From Takakia lepidozioides (Eukaryota; Streptophyta; Takakiopsida; Takakiales; Takakiaceae), in assembly GCA_030704615.1 (NCBI GenBank), contig CM060734.1:60588042-60652041 (forward strand): 64,000 bases of DNA, read 5' to 3'. Numbering within the stretch: position 1 is the first letter of the stretch; every line of letters begins with the position of its first letter. The translations under genes were made by a program, and so were the position numbers. Below are positions 21,623-32,600 of the stretch, in pieces. The notes under the pieces are model-generated. The model had not been told where the DNA came from, searched no databases, and was given only the letters and a program-made list of their open reading frames with translations.

Positions 21623-22785
21623 CTGCCATATCACATAGAGAATCAATACAGGAGTGAGTCTCAACCAGCTTCACATCTTGTGCACAAGTAGGAATACACA
21701 AAACCTCCTGACATCAAGCTTCACTAATACAGTAGGAACTTGTTTCAGGTAAGAAACTTCTTGGCCAAACATGAGTGTGCTAAGCATGCACAACAATCTC
21801 CATCAGAAACACGTCACAAACGTGACACTCTACTCAATTTTTTTGAGACAAATCACCCCCGTAAAGTCAAACAAGATTAACCAAATTAACTCGAGCTAGA
21901 GGTTAAATAGCGTTATGCACTTTGCTTGACAACCCACATAGCAAATAAATTATATACAAAGTCGATGTATTAATGCCCAATTCTCTGGTACTCCCTCCTT
22001 TGTAAAGTGACCCTTGATACCTATATGTTATGTCCACCCCTTTGTAGGAAAGTACAGTGAAGGCCGCCTAAAGTAGGTTGAAACATAAATATTTCCATTG
22101 ACATTTCATTAAGAAATAAATAATGTGGAACCACTGCCATGTGACCGAAAAATTTCTGAATTAATATAGGGATGGATGTCTAGCAAATTGGTTCTATATA
22201 ATGCACTATAGTTCTATTTCCGAGAAGGGGGTTTCACGAATTTGTTCACTACGAGGAAGAGTACGATTTGAACACTCCATATGCACCTACGAAAAGCGAG
22301 ATATGGGGACTGGTTGATCCATATGCAAACGAAGACGAACATATTTTAGATCTAGTGGCATGAGTGACATTTTCCAATGTTCAGGAGCTGGAATTCAAAG
22401 TGATTAATATGTTTCTAGCCCTCGGCGGTTGAGACACTTTCTAATACGGTTAGATCTGTAAAAAATAGTCTAAGTTATCTACGTTGCAGGTTGCAAATTG
22501 TCGACATGACACTATTGACACTTATTTTCAGTCGATTTGACATGTAACTCTGTAAATGTTATATTTTTTGAGATCTTCCCTCGTTTACAGTGACATGGAT
22601 AAATGTTAAGAAGAGTCTTGGTCGCCCTCTTTAATTGGTAATCTGTTATTACTCTGTTATTGTTATTTTTTTCTTACCCCCAAGGCGTAACAATAAAGCG
22701 ACTGTACCCTTAAAGAACTGCCCAGAATTTTCCTTTATGATTCAAGGTCCCTCCCTGATGGGAATATGCCTCGAAATACTCCCGC
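21623..22785. other. AT-rich stretch without recognisable genes
   Basis: I looked here for the missing 5' exons of Bax inhibitor-1 and did not find them. Only short chance frames are present. Confidence 0.45.
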
Positions 22786-23361
22786 TCAAATTGGAGAAAC
22801 ATTTTGCAAATTGGATGAAAATTCTGAGCCGTTCTTCACGTTTGGGAGGCTGGCAGCCTGAAAATCGTGCAATGCCCGCGGGCAGGGGCCTTCCCCTACC
22901 CACTCGAGCATTCTGCTACCTACTCCGTAGCCGGTCGCTGTGACTGGCTCGACGCGGCAGAAAAACCACCTCCTCGTGACCGTAACGTGTATATCTTGTA
23001 TCTTCCTCAGAGCATCGCGGCAAAGTTCCGTGTCAGAGAAATAAGACACAAAAACCATGCCCCACCGCTGCACGTTACAATGCGCGACAACGTTCCGTGC
23101 GCTCCAAATTGGAACCGGACCGGCCCTATGGCTCACGCAATTCAACGTCAGACGAGTCCAGCGCGCATCTGGAGTCAGGCGATCATCCCACACGAGCGAG
23201 AGGTTGAGCGGGAGGGTGGCATGAGGTTTGCCGTGCAACCGGTGGGTGCAGGCACCCCATCTTCTTGAGCGCTCTGCACATGCCTCGATAAACGGCACTT
23301 GATGTACCAGATCCAGAAAACAGCACCGTTGAGTGTGGGACCCATTAGAGAAACATAACAT
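22786..23361 (-). CDS. GC-rich open frame with a possible RRM-like segment
   Basis: A 191-codon frame sits in a GC-rich island between AT-rich flanks. Its middle reads RWGMVFVSYFSDTELCRDAL then RKIQDIHV, which resembles the second half of an RNA-recognition motif of the Mei2/TERMINAL EAR1-like type (G.V.V.FFD.R.A..AL..I...H). The preceding LTLNCV could be RNP2, but the spacing is imperfect and the ends of the frame look arbitrary. It could be a single exon or fragment of such a gene, or chance. I give no firm function. Confidence 0.3.
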   Translation of the reverse strand: MLCFSNGSHTQRCCFLDLVHQVPFIEACAERSRRWGACTHRLHGKPHATLPLNLSLVWDDRLTPDARWTRLTLNCVSHRAGPVPIWSARNVVAHCNVQRWGMVFVSYFSDTELCRDALRKIQDIHVTVTRRWFFCRVEPVTATGYGVGSRMLEWVGEGPCPRALHDFQAASLPNVKNGSEFSSNLQNVSPI

Positions 23362-23769
23362 TTTTTAGCAATTTTTAAAAGATCTGAATGCCGGGATCAA
23401 CTCCAGGCTTCATCCTCTTGGGATTCCTCATCCGACAAGCCAAAAACCATCCAATTTGGCCAATACATCTAGTGCTGCCACTTGGTCAGATCCCTTAGTT
23501 ATTGATGGTTTCTTTTCCCTTTTAATAAAGAAAGATTATATATACATATATAAATAATGATATGAGGGCTTGGGAGTCTTGGGTCTCCGATTATGGGGAA
23601 TTGATTGCCAACAATGGCAGGTTGTCCGTCTCGCCCGATTGAGACTGGGAACGACATGGAGAGGTTCGGTTTTGTGAGTTAAGTATGCAATGTCAAGGTA
23701 GTTGAGGATGATTGAGTGCCATACAATTTGATAGGGTTGGATTATTCCTTTACTAACTAGGGGTGACTT

Positions 23770-23960
23770 CTTTCTAGGTATACGGGTGTAATGTATTTCC
23801 AGTGACACGGTCTGAATTCCCCCTTCAGTTTGTCCCTGTGCCCCCTTGTAAGCCTTCAGGGCTCTTTGAGAGGTTATTTTTTCCTCTTTCTAAAATCTGA
23901 TTTCCACGGTCGAGCTGAGTCTGTCCCCTGTTTTCACCAAAAAGTGAAATAAATAAAAGT
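23770..23960 (+). repeat. Partial SINE 3' body (weak)
   Basis: The stretch GAGGTTATTTTTTCCTCT followed by CTGATTT matches the 3' body of the SINE at 8345-8605, and the segment ends in an A-rich tail (AAATAAATAAAAG). The head is not recognisable, so this may be a truncated or very diverged copy. Confidence 0.4.
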
Positions 23961-26421
23961 TTCCGAATGTGTCATCTGGAAATTCCATACACGTATTCCG
24001 ATCAATCTGGATCACTCAATCAATCCATTCCTATGAAGTGAATTTTTTTCAGTGTCTTTTACTGGACTCAGCTCAAGTTAAGCCAGCCTTGACTGGAAAC
24101 CCAATTCCCTATTACATTTTGTTTTTACTATTTTATCTTAGAATTCCTCACTTCTTGACTCCCATAGCATCATTAGGTTATAAATTCAGCTAAGCATTTA
24201 TTGTTAAGCAAATTTTTGGTTGAGGCAGAGTTTTGGCTTGGTGTACTCTGAGGCTTCAAGCTCCCTGTGAAGAAAACCTGGAGGTAACAATCGGAGCACT
24301 CACATGCTGAAGCTCAGTCTTGGCATTGCAGGCTGCCTGTGTCTCTAACTCTCAAATGTGCGTCTCATCGTGGGTATTGGCATTTAGCATGTCTTTTGTC
24401 ATTGTTTGTTGAGAGCAGGCAACCAGAGGTAGAGAATGTGGGCTGGAATATAAATCAATCAGCTGCACAATCAGATTGAGTATGCCTGTAGCTTTAAGTC
24501 TCTAACATATGAATACAACCCCCAAGTAGATGCCATCTTTTGGTGCAAGAGAAGAGCCTTATTGGAACTCTTAGTAGGCTATATACATGTTCTCAGTAAC
24601 TGTTGTTACAAATTGATCAGTTGCACTACCCAACCGGCAGACCTTCCATTGTTCAATCTGGTGACTCCATCATCTGTGGACCTCATGTCAGCATATGGTG
24701 GAAACTCACATCAGAGTGACAGGCTGGTAGGCTATTGATGTGTGAAATCTGCTCCAACTCATAAGGCATAATGAGTTTTGTGGTCAATGCGATTGCTTGA
24801 CACTGCCCAGAAAAAAGCATGGTGAGCCAAGACCTTCAGTGACAAAGACAGCAAACCCCTTTCTTCTCCATACCTTGAAGCTGCAAAGAATTTGAATGAA
24901 AACAGCACCGTTCAATCCTCCAATTTCAATTGCACCTGTTTGGGCCGATGTCTTCACCTTAGGAATGGAGACCATATGCAAGATCAATACGGTGGATGGT
25001 ATCAACCTGCACGCAAAGGACCTAGTAAAAATGCACGTTGTTTCGTAAAGGCTCAGTTGATTTGTTTTCAGCCCCACCGCAGTTGCAAACTTGGGTGCCT
25101 GAGGGGGCTACAAGATGCACAGGTTTCTTGAGGACCTTACACAGTAAATGATTTTGATTGAAGGCCCCCGGAAGATGAAACAGAGATTTTCCACATTGGC
25201 CATAGGATGGTGTTGCCCACTATGCTTTGCCTCTCCTTGCCTTCATTCAGTGAGTATTGATATGCCGGTACCTTGGTGGAGGTTGAAAGTTACAGTTAGA
25301 TACCAGCAGTGCATACAACATTTTCTTAAGGTCATTCCATTGCACTACCTACTTACAACAATAAGCCTGAGTCCCAAGTCAGTCTTGCGACATTGTGCTC
25401 TAGCTCTCTCATTACCGATCAATTGAAATTGGCTCTTAAAGTGGCATGAGCATGTACATATGTCACAAGACACTGGTGGACTGCAAGCAAATTGATGAGC
25501 AACTGCAGGAAAAACTCTTCTTTGACAACCACACAATGTGTACTCCATATCCAATTTCAAGTCTAAGCAAGGCTTCGTAAGTTTCCAGGTTCTCTCTTCA
25601 GCCCTCCCCCCCCGCCCTTACCATTCCCCGAGCAATAAAACCTTAAAGCCTTACCTCGTCTGCAGTATTAAGGGAATACTTGAAGAACGTACACTCTCTG
25701 ATTTTCTTTTTAAGAGAGGAAACATGCACGGTTGCTACAGTGTCAAATCAGTGGCCCCTAGCTCACTACAAACTGAAGAAAGAAAGAAATAACTATATTT
25801 AGAATGTATCTGCGTATTGATCAATCCAGCTACCCTTGCAACACCAAAACCCAATATCTATCCTGCCATTGGATAGATGCTTCTGACCACTGCATGATGA
25901 GCTGTGAATTATCTTTGGGTTTGAGTGCAGAAAAACAGTCTGGCGGTTCAAACAATGGGACTGAAGAACAGGACCTACGAGGGAAAGAAGTTGCAGATGT
26001 ACTCATAAGACATTGTTTGCCATAGCCTTGTGGCCATAGACCCCGTGCCCAGTTTGGGTGGAACAAAACGGAACAGACACTACCTTTGTGAGGGATTCAA
26101 AGAAGTACCTCATCAATCCCAGTTACAGAGTTAGTTACTGAGAAGGTGACCATAAGCTAGAAGCCGAAGAAGGCTGCAGAAAGGGCCGTCTACATGACGT
26201 AGGTCTTTCTAACTTTCTGGTTACGGTGTTGCTTCACAAGCAGTTTTGCATCCACAATTGAACAACCCTAGATAGAATGCCAAGTGCTTGTAGCTGCAAC
26301 CTGGACTACAACAGCCATACAGAGGGAGGGAGAGAGAGAAAAATGGCAAAGGAGAGATGAATAAGCACACCAATGTAGCTCAGAAGTGGTGGACAAAGAC
26401 AGAGTGTATTGAGGAAAACTC
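23961..26421. other. Intergenic stretch downstream of the F-box gene
   Basis: No conserved coding segment was seen on either strand. One copy of the dispersed repeat lies at 25996-26094, and a short GAGAGA tract at about 26321-26340. Confidence 0.45.
25996..26094 (-). repeat. Dispersed repeat R, copy 1
   Basis: This repeat has the core ACTCATAAGACATTGTTTGC, then TAGCCTTGTGGCCATAGACC, then CCCAGTTTGGG, then GAACAGACACTACCTTTGTG. The same succession recurs at least seven more times in the window in the same orientation. Strand is given as minus because the longest open frames of the larger copies lie there; the true orientation is unknown. Confidence 0.75.
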
Positions 26422-27597
26422 TTATACCGAAGGGCACATCCGGGGATCAATGCAAAACCCCCAAATGGACACCTCTGACCAATCTGCACAGCTGGGGCTG
26501 CTTGGCAGCCATCGCCAGGTGGGAGGGCGGTTCGCCAAGTCGCATACAAGTACTCGTGGTGTTTTCTTGACATGCAGGTAGAGAAAATTACCGGACCCGA
26601 CACACTGGAAGGAGTAAAACATCTTACCCTTCCTGTAAAACTCCTTGAACAAGCGATCAGGCATTGTTTCTACCTCCACCCACTCGGCTACTGATTCCCT
26701 AAGTTCCCAAATTCTCACACCTTCAAAGGTCTGATCTACCCTAAGGGCCCCTACAAGTAACAATCGACCAAAGTATTCTACAAGGTCTCCATACCACAAA
26801 AACGAGGGCCTCGACACAGGCACCACCCGCCACATCCCCTGCTCCATGTTATAAGCCAACAGAGCATCAGGGGGACCTGATGTCATACAATAGAAGAGTC
26901 CATTGCAAAAAGCACTTCTTGCAAATGACATCTTACGTGGAAGGCTTCCTGTCACTGTCCATCGATTGAGCCTTGACTCATACACCTCAGTGGCAGCACC
27001 AGACTCGTAGCTGCCTACAGCCACAATCTTGTAATCCCTTGTGATTGGATCAACATGAATGCCAATCACTGGGTCGATTCGGTCCTCTTGCCATGGTGGT
27101 AGAGCCCTCCATGACTTCAACAAAGGGTTACAGACAGAGAGAACTTGATCTCCATCGACATAGGCACGTATGCAGAGCAAGCCTCCTGCTGCAGCGGTAG
27201 GGTACATAAAGTCAGGGGGAAGGAAATTGAGTGGAACCTTATGCCATCGGTCAAAAGCAGGGTCATAGGCATATGACCAATTTCGACAGCGTCTATATGA
27301 CAGGATGAACAACCAAGCTTCCCGTGGATGGACCTGCGTACGAATGTCAAAGAAACTGGAGCAGTAGAGGCTGGCATGCCATCTTTTTGCCACAGTGCGA
27401 GAACGGAAATAGGCTGACACTGGCAGGTAGGCCTGTATTCTATCTACAACTTCCTCAGGCAGTTCTGGATAGCGCACCTTCCTGTTCTGTGCAGCACGCT
27501 GTCTTTCTCGAATTTGTGTGTCATACATGTAGGCTGCAAGACCTAACCCCACAGGCCCTCCCACTACCCATGTGCTGGTGCTGCCAATGTTGCCCAT
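26422..27597 (-). CDS. F-box protein with kelch/galactose-oxidase-like C-terminal region
   Basis: A single 391-residue frame. Residues of about 43-75 form an F-box (PELPEEVVDRIQAYLPVSAY, then FRSRTVAKRW), which docks to SKP1 of SCF ubiquitin ligases. The rest resembles the plant F-box-associated kelch-like propeller (WHKVPLNFLPP, GGLLCI, VCNPLLKSWRALPPW, VYESRLNRWTVTGSLP), which normally binds the substrate. The unusual N-terminus begins MGNIGSTS, which fits an N-myristoylation signal (Gly2, Ser6), followed by a hydrophobic stretch VVGGPVGLGLAAYMY. A membrane location is therefore possible, which is an inference. No intron is needed; start and stop give the usual length for this class. The substrate is unknown. 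Confidence 0.88.
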   Translation of the reverse strand: MGNIGSTSTWVVGGPVGLGLAAYMYDTQIRERQRAAQNRKVRYPELPEEVVDRIQAYLPVSAYFRSRTVAKRWHASLYCSSFFDIRTQVHPREAWLFILSYRRCRNWSYAYDPAFDRWHKVPLNFLPPDFMYPTAAAGGLLCIRAYVDGDQVLSVCNPLLKSWRALPPWQEDRIDPVIGIHVDPITRDYKIVAVGSYESGAATEVYESRLNRWTVTGSLPRKMSFARSAFCNGLFYCMTSGPPDALLAYNMEQGMWRVVPVSRPSFLWYGDLVEYFGRLLLVGALRVDQTFEGVRIWELRESVAEWVEVETMPDRLFKEFYRKGKMFYSFQCVGSGNFLYLHVKKTPRVLVCDLANRPPTWRWLPSSPSCADWSEVSIWGFCIDPRMCPSV

Positions 27598-28169
27598 TCA
27601 CAAGGGATTCTGCCTCAGTCCTTGATTATCCTGTCTCATTTCTACTCTCATCTTCTTTGTATATCTGCCTTTTCTTTGCGTGTCTGCCTTTGCTCCCTGT
27701 TTTTAACTTCAAGTTCCTGTACTACTTTGTCCACATTTTGGCTGGCTTTACAGATTTTCTGAGCTACTTTCATATCAACCTGAATTCAACCCGCAGCCCA
27801 CAAGCCTGAATACATACTTGCATGTGCCTTCTGCATACTTCCACATCCATCGCTGCTGAGATAAAGGAGGGGCGGAATGGAAGGGAAGATGTCATTTCAA
27901 TCAATCATACAAAAGGATAAAAACGTTCCTAATTGTGCTTGAGGAAGAAAGAAACTTGATAAGGACAAAAGAAAGAATTTTCATAACATCCACAGAGAGT
28001 GAGAAGAAAGAACGGAGATGTGGGTGGAGGTAGGGGAAGCTCCTGTTGAAATATCCACAGATCCTACAGCACCAGGAAAAGCCTCTTTGGGTATCAAAGA
28101 ATTAAGAAGAACTATTAGAGTAGAACAGAGAAGCCTTAAGGAATTCAAATAGGGGAGGATTTGCAAAGA

Positions 28170-28225
28170 GAAGAGAAATGAAATGAAATGAAATGGTACT
28201 TTATACCGTAAGAAAGAGAGCAAGA
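28170..28225 (-). mobile_element. LINE 3'-end scrap
   Basis: AGAAATGAAATGAAATGAAATGG followed by TACTTTATA is the complement of the LINE's terminal (ATTTC)n tail and the bases before it. Only the last 50 or so bases are recognisable. The remaining DNA between the F-box start and the tandem array at 28267 shows no gene. Confidence 0.55.
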
Positions 28226-28266
28226 AAGAGAATAGGCAGAGGAAGGGTTTAGGGTTTTGGAGAGAG

Positions 28267-28700
28267 AAGGAATGGGAGCTAATGAGGTATGGCCATGTCA
28301 GGTCTGGTCCACTTGCAATGCTCGATGACCCAATGATGGTTGCATCTGGCCTGGGCGAAAAGCCACTGCCACAGCTGAGAACTAGCCAACAGTGATGATC
28401 ATGTCAGCTTTAGGCTTGCAATGGTTGGTGGACCAATGGCAGCTGTGCCTAGCTTGCTTGAAAAGCCACCACCACAGCTGAACGCAAGCCAATAGGAGAT
28501 GGCCACGTCAGATTTGACCACTGGCAATGCATGGTGGACCAATTGGGCTGCCCTGGTCGGCTCGTGTGAAAAGCCATCGTTTTGGCTGATTGAGAGCCAA
28601 TGAGGAATGGTCATGTCAGCTTTTCCGTATTTGTAACACTTGATGGACCAATGGTGGCTGCATTTGCCCGTGTCAGTGTGCTGCTATGTTACAATGACAG
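28267..28700. repeat. Four-copy tandem repeat of about 107-110 bp with CCAAT motifs
   Basis: Units begin near 28272, 28385, 28490 and 28600. Each contains (G/A)CCAA or GCTAAT, then a CA(T/C)GTCAG element, a GGTGGACCAATGG-like element, and AAAAGCCA. The array therefore repeats CCAAT-box and bZIP-like (CACGTCAG) sequences. It lies about 0.7-1.1 kb before the F-box start codon and about 1 kb beyond the kinesin stop codon. A regulatory role is speculation; the repeat structure is seen directly. Confidence 0.7.
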
Positions 28701-29650
28701 GTGACTGCAACTGCCATGACCTTCTAAACTGGTAGGCAGTCTTCAGGTGGTTTTGGGGCAGGCCCCCTGCCCCTTCTCTGGTTTTACTGCTGTATTGGTC
28801 TCTCACAAAGTGGCTCATCTTTAAATTAATGAGATTAAAAATACTGGTAGGCCGGTGTAGGACTCAGCCAAAATAACGAAGAAAGGAAGTTTAAGATTCA
28901 GCTGATAATCCAAACTATGGAAAGGTGAACTCTGTGCCCACATCAATTATCCATACTCCAAAATCTAGCGATGGATCACATTAAGGTACAATCGACTCTG
29001 CCAGCCCATACCCCGAAATCTGCCCACATAAATTGCTCACTTGTAAGCTGGGCTGCCACCCAAAATTTGCCTTTGCTTGGCTGAAATTTGTCATGAACCA
29101 CTTTGTCCTTTTAAGAGCTACTGGTATAAGTTTAGACCACTGTTGAGAGCCACTACGGCACCCACAGTGGTTCCCCCCATCACTGGATACACAGGGCTTG
29201 CAGACTACAACAAGTTGAACCACAGGGCAGACCACTCCTGCTGCTAACGAGGTGGCTGCTATCGCTTTAACTGCAAGCTGTCCCTCAGTATAGTTAATGG
29301 TCGCCTGGTGAAAGATGGTCAGGCGGCCATAGCCAACGAGTAGTCCTACAGCTTGCAAGCATGAAATAGCTTGATTGCTGTGCTGATGGATTACTCAGAT
29401 CCAAGGGGGAAGCAACTGCATGATCCACTTCCCTCAGGGTACCCAGGTGGTACTCTCTAATGTTCATGTCACGATGAATTTGATCGAGCTCACATTTTCG
29501 AATGTAGTCCCTTTGGATAAGCAAAAACTATTTTGAGGCTCTGGCAGCAAAAGTAGAGTGCTCCTATGAAGATGGAAGTTTCCTTGACAAGCAAAATGGC
29601 AGAGAGTTTGAATAAGTACCTAAAGTGCAAAGTCAACGTAAATCAGAGTG
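28701..29650. other. Region beyond the kinesin-9 stop codon
   Basis: No coding segment is recognised. It presumably contains the kinesin-9 3' untranslated region. Confidence 0.4.
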
Positions 29651-32600
29651 TCAAGACACTGCTGCCAGAAAGCGGTCTGTTTCTTCACCTTTGTACAGTC
29701 TGAGATTATCAAACCATGTGTAAAATGACTCCAGCAGCTTCTGCTTGCAGTCCCTTACCTGTCATTCAACCCCTCCACCAGTCATCTGGGGCCATTGGTT
29801 TTGTGACAACTTCATATAGTACACAAAAACCTCTGTAAAGCTTTCCAAGTCTGCCAAAGTCTGAGTCTGCATCTGAATCTTGGCTATACATGGTGTTGTT
29901 GGGTTCCACATGATCACTTACCATGGGAACAGGATCCTTGGGATCTTTTCTAGTAAGAGACCATCAGAACATACTGCCAAGTCATATGAAGGCAAATCGT
30001 TGACCTCTGAACCTAAATATCACACCTATTTGGACATTAGACATATATAGAGGGGGCTTTTAGGAGAATCTTAATTGATGATGCCAAAAGATGTCCTTTT
30101 GGTTAGCACCTCCTGTTGAAGAGCCTCAAGCTCAACTTTGACGTCCTTAAGCTCGTTGTAGGCCTTGTGGTATGCAGCCTTCACCACCTTGAACCTGTAT
30201 CAATGCAGATAACACAGATAGTTTCCTGAGTGATACTCCAAGATGAACCCTATGAGCTACACAAGCTCTCCTTTAGGCGAATATTTCTCGGCAAAAAGTG
30301 CTCCCTTTGACGGATACATAAAGAGCACTATAAATTCTTATTTCTTTTGTTAGATACTCAGATCCGAATGCAAGTTTCCTTTTCTGCCACTTCTAAGGGA
30401 CCGACACAAACATCTTTGCACAAACTCCATCGGGATTTTAGCATTTGTCACAACTACCTTCAGACGTGAGAAAAGTGGAACATACCTATTCATGAGATGA
30501 ACCCTGGTGGTGTCAACTTGGTCATCCACACCTGCATTCTCAGGATTGCCGGTACTACCTTCCTCTAACAATTTCTGCAGAGAAGGTCACAGGTATTTCC
30601 AGTCACCCCAAATCTTGGAAGGATTTGACCTATTTGAAAGATGGACAATCTTTACTACGCTCAGGGCTGATGGGATAAAGTAGAACTACAATGGAAGACC
30701 AAAACAGAATATACATCCATGGAAAGACAAAGGAGCTTAATGGGATGAGAAGAGAAATGAAATGGTACTTTATCCGCGGAAAGCTCAAAGAGCTTATGGG
30801 ACAAAATGAAAAAAACATGAGAGAGGAAACAAAACCAGAGCCATAAACAGCCCAAAAGCAACTACTACTCAAGGGATTGTCTACGGAAGAAGGCTTCGTG
30901 CAGGTAACCTGCCAAGCATTTCTGATCCTCATAGTGGAAGACTTCAGAGAGAGATTGAGTTCCGCGGAACAGACAGTGGAACCTCCCACCGATCTCATAA
31001 TATAGAGGGCAGTAAAAGAAGTGTTCTTCAGTTTCAACTTCCTGGTTGCGCCCGGTGCAAGCTGGGCATAGGCAGAGAAGAAAGACCACAATGCATTACG
31101 TAGGCCCAGTGGGCCTATAGAGAGAGAACTGCGATGGAGTACTGCTGACCTTAATCTCCTGTATTTCATGCTTTGCTTCATTAACACAAGCACATATATC
31201 ACGAGCATATCGTCTCTTTGCCCTGCCACCAAGGTCAAAACATTTAGCTGTTTACGTCACATATATCTCAACTGTAATTTTTCTGTATGTAGTGTTATCA
31301 AAGGTAGATGACCATGTTGCATTCACAGATGACAATTCCCTACTTAAGTTCGATGTGCTTGGTTTTCAGCATGTTTTCTTGCACCATCCCTTCTTCTGTA
31401 GTATGCTTGAACTCCAGAAACGCCTGGAACACCAACCCAATAGACCCAACAAGTCAGGATACACCTGGAATTCCAATGGAATTCATTTAACGTAATCTTC
31501 ATGCATTTGCAGTTAGGGCTGTTATGCAGGCACATATAAAGATATCTCCATCCACGACTTTGACTACACAACCCTTCACAAGTTAGATAAAGTACATCAT
31601 TTCTGAATTCGCTTTCACATTCCCATACGCCTTCGGGCACATCTGTCTCTTTGTAATCCAACATGGTGACACCACAGCGCTTCGCTTCAGGACTCAAGCG
31701 ACCTGAGCTGGCCGGACTGTCTGGTCTTGCATCAGGTGGGGCTGTGCCCACATGAAAACCCTGCTCATTCAGACCACAAATGTTACTGGGATCAGTGATG
31801 GCGTCAGAGACTCCTTATGCCAAATATCAAGAGAAGCTATCATCACATAGTATACTATTTTAGAATGTGCTCATAAGACGTTGTTTGAAGTAGCCTTGTG
31901 GCCATAGACCCACTATGTTGTTAGAGTGTGAACCAGAAGGCATTTTTTTCCAGATGGAAATCAACCCAGAAGGCTTCAGGTGGGTCTCAATCTTCTATTT
32001 TGTTTCTAGGAAACAAAAGATACAAGATGTAGAATCAACACACAGAGCACAGGCTACAGCCAGCAGCCCGTGGCAGATATCTCATCCTAGTTAGCTGGTG
32101 AGTGCAAATTAAGCATATCCACAGCTCACCACAGATATATTTACCTGTTTCAATCACAACGTCATTGCACAACTCGCATTAGCAGAAATTGCCACTGTCC
32201 TGTGATCTGGGTTCAGGTCTCGAAGCGGAATAAGTTAAGTACAGAGAGAATGAACGCACCTGTACTTCAAGCTCACCAACACCAACATCTTCAGGAGGGG
32301 GTTCCTCTTTTTCTGGGGCTTGTCCATATTCGTGCAGCAACCTCTCCAGCTGTATCATTCCAAAATCATCTCCATACCTTCCATTTTCTGTCTGTCTACC
32401 CACACTACCCCCATTCTGCCTACACAATGCTTCCACCTTGGAGATGTTTAAATTGTAGTTTGATGGTTATGGTGGCTGGTTGTTGGCGGGCCCACTTTTC
32501 TGTCTTGTTTCTATTTTACCTTTGTCCCTTAAGCTCTTAGCTTGCCCTAAAGTTCCGTTCTTTCTTCCGAGCCATTGTAGACGTCGCAGTTCTGTGTGTT

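Noticed and set aside
22786-23361. Full-length RNA-binding protein gene
   Set aside because: Only part of one RRM is arguable and the ends of the frame look arbitrary, so no function was assigned.
27117-27809. Open frames on either strand overlapping the F-box gene start
   Set aside because: The F-box frame accounts for the conserved coding signal; the others are out-of-frame shadows.
30630-31238. A 202-codon minus-strand frame with many Leu and Ser
   Set aside because: It crosses kinesin exon 15 and the LINE fragment in a different frame and has no family resemblance.
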